Positions 31,155 through 35,315 of a stretch of 35,315 bases of DNA are shown in pieces. The position numbers were made by a program, and so were the translations under genes. The DNA is from Persephonella sp. (lineage in GTDB: Bacteria; Aquificota; Aquificia; Aquificales; Hydrogenothermaceae): NCBI RefSeq assembly GCF_015487465.1, contig NZ_WFPS01000042.1:1-35315 (forward strand), in the 5' to 3' direction. The notes below the pieces were generated by a model. It was not told the origin of the DNA and did no database searches. It saw nothing but the letters and a program-made list of their open reading frames with translations. Every line of letters begins with the position of its first letter. Position 1 is the stretch's first letter.

Positions 31155-32720
31155 ATGAACAGCATAGGTAAGATACTTGTTGTTGAAGACTCAAAAACCA
31201 TGAACAACATTATAGCCAACAAACTGAAAGATCTTGGTTTTTCAGTTCAGAGCGCTTTCTCACTGAAGGAAGCTGACAAATATCTTGATAAAAACAGATA
31301 CGATCTTATTATTCTTGATCTTCATCTTCCAGACGGAGAAGGATCTGATCTGATAATGGATATCCGTTCAATCACAAATACTAAAATTATCATTTTAACC
31401 TCGGTTAAAGATGAATACCTTAGAGATGAACTATTTAAATATGGCATTCTGGATTACATCGTAAAAGACAAAAATCTACAGTATTCTCTGGAAGAGATAA
31501 TAAAAATTATCAAACATATAAAGAAAAAAGAAAGGGATAAAATTCTTGTTATAGACGATTCCCGTTTCGTGTGCAAACAGGTAAAAAGGGTTTTAGAACC
31601 GAGAAATTATATAGTTGAAACAACATCTACCGGAAAAGAAGGACTGCAAAAACTCCAGCAAGGAAATTTCAGCCTTGTTGTCCTTGATATGGAACTTCCG
31701 GACATACACGGAACACAGCTTCTTCAGACTATAAGAGAAGACAGAAGATTTATAAAACTGCCGGTTTTAGTTCTATCAGGCACAGCTGATGCCGAAACTG
31801 TAAGGTATATACTGAAAAACGGTGCCAGCGACTACCTGAGGAAACCTTTTATCTTTGAAGAATTTCTCCTTAGAGTTGACCTATGGGTTGATTACTACAA
31901 ACAAAGCAAAGAATTAGATGAAAAAACAGATCAATTAGAAGAACTTAACAAAAATCTTGAAGAAAGAATAAAACAGGAAACACTGAAAAATTTAGAAAAA
32001 GACAGACTTCTTTTTGCCAAATCAAGGCTTGCAGAGATAGGACAGATGATGAGTGCCATTGCCCACCAGTGGAAACAGCCGTTAAACTCTTTATCGGCTT
32101 TAATAAGCAGGACATACCTGAAATACCAGCTTAACAACAACTCTATAGATAAGCAAACTATGGATTTTTGTTTTGAAAATGCAAATCTGCAGATACAGGA
32201 CATGTCTGAAACAATTACAAACTTTATGAACTTTTTCAAACCTGATAAAGAAAAAGAGATATTCAATCTATATAGCAACATCAGAAGAACCATTAAACTT
32301 ATAAAAAATGTTCTAAAATCCAGCGGCATAGAACTTGAAGTAGATGTTGACAGATCAATTTATGTTGAAGGATATCCAAATGAGTTCGGACAGATAATCC
32401 TTAATATGATAAACAACTCAAAAGATGCTTTTTTAGAAAGAAATATATCTGACAGGAAAATAAAAATATCTGCAAAGGAAAACAACAACAATATTAAAAT
32501 TTTTATAGAAGACACTGCTGGGGGAATACCAGAAAGTATCAAAACAAAAATTTTTGAGCCATACTTCACAACAAAAAATTCTAACGGAACAGGTCTGGGA
32601 CTGTATATCTGTAAACTTATTGTAGAAAATTACATGAGGGGAGGGATAAGTGTAAAGAATACAGGAAAAGGGGCAAGATTTGAGATAAAATTGCCTAAAA
32701 TAAAACAGAAAACTACCTGA
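31155..32720 (+). CDS. Double-receiver hybrid histidine kinase
   Basis: A 521-residue soluble kinase with no membrane segment. Receiver 1 (residues 5-120) has D55 and K104; receiver 2 (128-245) has D178 and the KPF of K230. A coiled coil (255-290) leads to the dimerisation domain with H304 in [13 protein letters not shown], a HisKA variant with a HQWKQPLN box, and the ATPase domain with N-box ([10 protein letters not shown]), GGIPESI and [21 protein letters not shown] without a sensor domain suggests input from other kinases and phosphorelay integration. The upstream REC-PAS-EAL protein is the likely output partner. Ribosome site GGAAGAG. The 3' end overlaps the convergent NUDIX gene by eight bases. 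Confidence 0.9.
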   Translation: MNSIGKILVVEDSKTMNNIIANKLKDLGFSVQSAFSLKEADKYLDKNRYDLIILDLHLPDGEGSDLIMDIRSITNTKIIILTSVKDEYLRDELFKYGILDYIVKDKNLQYSLEEIIKIIKHIKKKERDKILVIDDSRFVCKQVKRVLEPRNYIVETTSTGKEGLQKLQQGNFSLVVLDMELPDIHGTQLLQTIREDRRFIKLPVLVLSGTADAETVRYILKNGASDYLRKPFIFEEFLLRVDLWVDYYKQSKELDEKTDQLEELNKNLEERIKQETLKNLEKDRLLFAKSRLAEIGQMMSAIAHQWKQPLNSLSALISRTYLKYQLNNNSIDKQTMDFCFENANLQIQDMSETITNFMNFFKPDKEKEIFNLYSNIRRTIKLIKNVLKSSGIELEVDVDRSIYVEGYPNEFGQIILNMINNSKDAFLERNISDRKIKISAKENNNNIKIFIEDTAGGIPESIKTKIFEPYFTTKNSNGTGLGLYICKLIVENYMRGGISVKNTGKGARFEIKLPKIKQKTT

Positions 32721-33123
32721 GTAGATAATCTTTTAGTATCCTACCGTGATCAAAAACAAGTTTTTCAAAAGGTATTTCCTCAAGTTTAAAAATATGAACT
32801 TCCTTCGCATCGCTTCTTGCCCGGGGTTCCCCATGAGCTTTGCAAACATACGTTGCGGAAACTGTATGAAATCTTGGATCTCTTTTGGGATCTGAATATA
32901 CACCTAAAAGTCTGATTATTTCTACATCTAAGCCTGTTTCCTCTTTCATTTCCCTGATAACCGCCTGCTCAACAGTCTCACCAACATCAACAAATCCCCC
33001 AGGAATAGCAAGACCCAGAGGAGGATTTTTTCTTTCAATCAGAACGATACCTTTAAAATTGTTGTTTTTATCAAAAAGCTGAATAATCCCATCAACAGCA
33101 AGATAAGGAGTTTTTATTTCCAT
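32713..33123 (-). CDS. NUDIX hydrolase (ADP-ribose pyrophosphatase-like)
   Basis: A 136-residue hydrolase cleaving nucleoside diphosphates linked to another moiety. The Nudix box is complete: [23 protein letters not shown], where G, E, REMKEE and G stand in GX5EX7REUXEEXGU spacing. It opens with the beta-strand [27 protein letters not shown] and has the [13 protein letters not shown] segment typical of ADP-ribose or ADP-sugar enzymes; exact substrate is unknown. The ATG at 33123 overlaps the regulator's TGA by one base; a GTG at 33126 is an alternative. It is in one operon with the Crp/Fnr gene. Confidence 0.87.
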   Translation of the reverse strand: MEIKTPYLAVDGIIQLFDKNNNFKGIVLIERKNPPLGLAIPGGFVDVGETVEQAVIREMKEETGLDVEIIRLLGVYSDPKRDPRFHTVSATYVCKAHGEPRARSDAKEVHIFKLEEIPFEKLVFDHGRILKDYLLR

Positions 33124-33749
33124 CACTCAATCAGTATATCCTGAAGTTTTTCTTTATTTATTTTAACAACAGTTCTTTCTATTATCAGACCTTCTTTCTT
33201 TAATTCTTTCAGGGTTCTTGAAAATGTTTCAGGGGTAACATTTAGAATTGAGGCTATCTTATTTTTGTTCAGCTTAAAAAAAAGATCTTCATGCTCCTTT
33301 AAAAATTTTGCTATCTTTTTCCTTACATTTTTTTCAACAAGGTTTTCACAATATTCATAATTTTTCTTTATTTTGTCTGCCATATACTGAATTATCTCAA
33401 ACGAAAGATCTGAGCTTTTTTTGATCAGATTTAAAAACTCATCTGATCTGAATTTAATGATCTCCCCATCTGTTTCCATCTCAGCAGAAAAAGGAAACAC
33501 CATTCTTTTAAAAACTGCAAACTCCCCAATAAAAGCTTTTGGAAGGATATAATTCAGCGTAACCTCTTTTCCATTGTTAGCTGTTGTTTTATAAACTTTC
33601 ACGACACCATTAATCAGGTAGTAAACAAAATCTGGACTGTCTCCCTCTAAAAAAAGAATATCTCCTTTTCTTCTCTCTTCTATCTGGGATATTTTTTCAA
33701 GAATTTTTAATTGTTCTGATGTGGCTGATCTGAATATTTTGTTTAGCAT
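33123..33749 (-). CDS. Crp/Fnr-family transcriptional regulator (DNR/NnrR-like)
   Basis: About 208 residues from the preferred start. A cyclic-nucleotide-type beta-roll (residues about 20-110: [35 protein letters not shown]) is followed by a dimerisation helix and a winged helix-turn-helix with [24 protein letters not shown]. The recognition helix has the E-x-x-S-R pattern that reads TTGA half-sites in FNR. Only one cysteine is present, so it lacks the Fe-S cluster of true FNR; a haem or NO-sensing DNR/NnrR-type role is possible. The ATG at 33749 has GGAGGGTTTGAGGCGG ahead, whereas 33767 has no ribosome site. It is divergent from the cytochrome c/nosZ genes, suggesting it controls them. Confidence 0.85.
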   Translation of the reverse strand: MLNKIFRSATSEQLKILEKISQIEERRKGDILFLEGDSPDFVYYLINGVVKVYKTTANNGKEVTLNYILPKAFIGEFAVFKRMVFPFSAEMETDGEIIKFRSDEFLNLIKKSSDLSFEIIQYMADKIKKNYEYCENLVEKNVRKKIAKFLKEHEDLFFKLNKNKIASILNVTPETFSRTLKELKKEGLIIERTVVKINKEKLQDILIE

Positions 33750-33818
33750 CCGCCTCAAACCCTCCATTGGGTTATAAGATCTTTAGATTATTAATAACCT
33801 GTGATGAAATTTACATAA

Positions 33819-33832
33819 TTAATCTGGATCAA
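33819..33832. promoter_or_regulatory. FNR/DNR-like box 1
   Basis: TTAAT-CTGG-ATCAA against TTGAT-N4-ATCAA, one mismatch. It lies in the divergent region between the Crp/Fnr regulator and the cytochrome c gene. Its centre is 17 bases from box 2. Confidence 0.55.
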
Positions 33833-33835
33833 TCC

Positions 33836-33849
33836 TTGATGTCTGTCAA
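33836..33849. promoter_or_regulatory. FNR/DNR-like box 2
   Basis: TTGAT-GTCT-GTCAA against TTGAT-N4-ATCAA, one mismatch. It is 61 bases upstream of the cytochrome c ATG, a distance compatible with class II activation if transcription starts near 33884. No clear -10 element could be fixed. Confidence 0.6.
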
Positions 33850-33909
33850 TGCAACTGTAGTTCATAGATACTAACTTGATTATGAAATACTAATAATGGA
33901 GGTATAACT

Positions 33910-34269
33910 ATGAAAAAATTTTTAATAGCGGCAGCAGCGGTGGGATTAGTATTGACAGGAGCTTCTGCAGATACAACTAAAGAGGTTGAAAAATTGGCAA
34001 AACAATACGGATGTAGTGGGTGTCATGCTGTTGATAAAGTAAAAGCAGGACCTCCATACAGAGTAATAGCTAAAGAGTATAAAGGTAAACCTAACGCAAA
34101 AGAAACTCTGGTAAAAAGTATCTTAGGCGGATCTATGATGAAATGGCAAACAAAAGGAAGAAAATACAAAATCAAGGTAAAAATGGCATACATGCCTGCC
34201 CAGCATGGGGTAAACAAACAACAGGCTGAAAAAATTGTTGACTTAATTTTGAAATTAGATACCAAGTAA
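33910..34269 (+). CDS. Small c-type cytochrome next to nosZ
   Basis: A 119-residue periplasmic class I cytochrome c. Residues 1-20 are a Sec signal peptide (cleavage near ASA/D). The haem motif is C35-S-G-C38-H39 and the axial Met is probably M95 in AYMPAQ. Length and fold fit the c551/c552 group of small electron carriers. It has a TGGAGGTATAAC ribosome site and precedes nosZ by 15 bases, so it is the likely electron donor to the N2O reductase; clade II nos clusters often contain such cytochromes. Regulation by the two upstream FNR-like boxes is inferred. Confidence 0.88.
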   Translation: MKKFLIAAAAVGLVLTGASADTTKEVEKLAKQYGCSGCHAVDKVKAGPPYRVIAKEYKGKPNAKETLVKSILGGSMMKWQTKGRKYKIKVKMAYMPAQHGVNKQQAEKIVDLILKLDTK

Positions 34270-34284
34270 AAGGAGGGAAGAGTG

Positions 34285-35315
34285 ATGAAATCCAAATTAA
34301 AGCTAACGCTGTTTTCAGCGGTAGCTGCCGGTGTCGTGTCACTGCCTTCATTGGCACAGAGTCCGGCAGAGAAGGTTTATGTTCCCCACGGGAAACATGA
34401 TGAGTTTTATGCATTTTTATCCGGTGGTTATAATGGTCAGCTCAGTGTTTACGGACTTCCATCAGGAAGACTGCTGAAAGTCATACCTGTTTTCTCCGTA
34501 TTTCCTATGAATGGTTACGGGTATTCTGAAGAAACAAAAGCCATGCTGATGACAAGCCACGGATTTATACCATGGGGTGATACCCACCACCCAGAATTAT
34601 CCCAGACAAATGGTGTTCCTGATGGAAGATGGATATTTATCAACGAAAACAACACACCAAGGGTAGCAAGGATTGATCTAAAAACATTTGAGACAACAGA
34701 GATTTTGGAAATACCTTTTTCAGGGGGTAACCACGCATCAACATTTGTCACTCCCGACACAAAATACATAACAGCAGCAACCAGGTTCTCTGTGCCAATA
34801 CCACAAAAAGATGTTCCTATAGCTGAATACAAAAAGTATTTTAAAGGCACACTCACATTTGTTAGAGCTGACCAGCCAGGAAAAATGGATATAGCATTCC
34901 AGATACTTGTTCCTGGATACGACTACGATCTTGCACATTGCGGAAAAGGACCTTCTTACGGCTGGTGTTTCTTCACATCATACAACACAGAACAGGCTCA
35001 CACACTCCTTGAGATAAACGCCTCAATGAAAGATAAAGACTACATTGCAGCGGTAAACTTCAAAAGAGCTGAGGAATGTATAGCTCAGGGTAAATACAAA
35101 GAAGTAAAAACAAAGTATGCCCATAACTACAGACCTGATGAAGGTGATAGGATAGCAAGAACAGAATGGAAAACAAGCGTAAAATGGATAATTCCTAAAG
35201 AGTGTCCTGGAGTAGTTTACTTCCTGCCAACTCCAAAATCTCCACACGGTGTTGATGTGACACCTGACGGAAAATACATCATCGGTGGTGGTAAACTTGC
35301 AACAGTAATACCAAT
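34285..35315 (+). CDS. nosZ: Nitrous oxide reductase, clade II NosZ, 5' part (continues past the window)
   Basis: Reduces N2O to N2 in the periplasm with CuZ and CuA centres. The visible part covers about the first 343 residues, within the beta-propeller domain. A Sec-type signal peptide (MKSKLKLTLF... to SLAQ) without twin arginine is typical of clade II, in contrast to the Tat signal of clade I. The propeller start HGKHDEFYAFLSGG, the CuZ ligand motif DTHHPELSQTNG (His101, His102), GGNHASTFVTPDTKYI and the GYDYDLAHCGKGPSYGWCFFTSYN segment are seen; the last is characteristic of the NosZ CuZ region. The CuA domain lies outside the window. AGGAGGGAAGAGTG precedes the start. Probably co-transcribed with the cytochrome c gene. 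Confidence 0.93.
   Translation, partial: MKSKLKLTLFSAVAAGVVSLPSLAQSPAEKVYVPHGKHDEFYAFLSGGYNGQLSVYGLPSGRLLKVIPVFSVFPMNGYGYSEETKAMLMTSHGFIPWGDTHHPELSQTNGVPDGRWIFINENNTPRVARIDLKTFETTEILEIPFSGGNHASTFVTPDTKYITAATRFSVPIPQKDVPIAEYKKYFKGTLTFVRADQPGKMDIAFQILVPGYDYDLAHCGKGPSYGWCFFTSYNTEQAHTLLEINASMKDKDYIAAVNFKRAEECIAQGKYKEVKTKYAHNYRPDEGDRIARTEWKTSVKWIIPKECPGVVYFLPTPKSPHGVDVTPDGKYIIGGGKLATVIP

Noticed and set aside
33876-33889. Third FNR-like box TTGATTATGAAATA
   Set aside because: Only the left half-site matches; the right half AAATA is poor compared with ATCAA.

Overview
The window looks like the chromosome of a thermophilic, low-GC, chemolithoautotrophic bacterium, most plausibly Aquificota of the Hydrogenothermaceae/Persephonella type. 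This is inferred from gene content and style: a clade II nitrous oxide reductase next to a small cytochrome c, a thermophile-type tRNA 2-thiouridine synthetase (TtuA-like) with a ubiquitin-like sulfur carrier, AT-rich DNA and Lys/Glu/Ile-rich proteins. No 16S rRNA or other decisive marker is present.

Layout. (1) 1-5540, minus strand: the 5' part of lepA, then a compact seven-gene operon reading downward from 4527 (thioredoxin-TPR protein, LolA, a two-helix membrane protein, a cupin, two unknown small proteins, a TlpA-like lipoprotein), with the TtuA-like gene upstream of it. A 26-codon ATPase-like fragment and a palindrome lie between lepA and the tlpA-like gene. (2) 5651-27771: a complete-looking extracellular contractile injection system (eCIS, a phage-tail-like particle). 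The structural operon runs on the minus strand from the sheath (20158) to 5651 and ends at a strong terminator. It holds sheath, tube 1, a tail-assembly-chaperone pair, a basic unknown protein, tube 2, a LysM hub protein, gpD-like and gpV-like spike parts, a PAAR tip, a gp25-like wedge protein, two baseplate J-like proteins, a gpI-like protein fused to a beta-rich domain, and a terminal protein of unknown role. A divergent plus-strand operon (20340-27771) encodes the AAA+ ATPase, a peptidoglycan-binding lysozyme-like protein, a 1048-residue DUF4157-helical-nuclease cargo protein and a DUF4255 (Afp16-like) cap protein. There are no head, terminase or portal genes, so this is not a prophage. (3) 27779-29024, minus: a Ca-binding-repeat protein and a TtuB/MoaD/ThiS-like sulfur carrier. 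(4) 29135-32720, plus: a REC-PAS-GGDEF(degenerate)-EAL protein and a double-receiver histidine kinase. (5) 32713-35315: a NUDIX hydrolase and a Crp/Fnr regulator (minus), divergent from a cytochrome c and nosZ (plus, truncated by the window end), with two tandem FNR/DNR-like boxes between them.

The most interesting signals are four. The chaperone pair of the eCIS carries a textbook -1 frameshift heptamer (CCCCCCG) preceded by a strong internal Shine-Dalgarno stretch, suggesting a lambda G/GT-like fusion. The cargo protein joins a DUF4157 HELTH domain, about 470 residues of amphipathic helices and a GHL-type nuclease domain, with no recognisable immunity gene. No separate tape-measure gene is recognisable. 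The two FNR-type boxes upstream of the cytochrome c/nosZ genes match the recognition helix of the divergent regulator.
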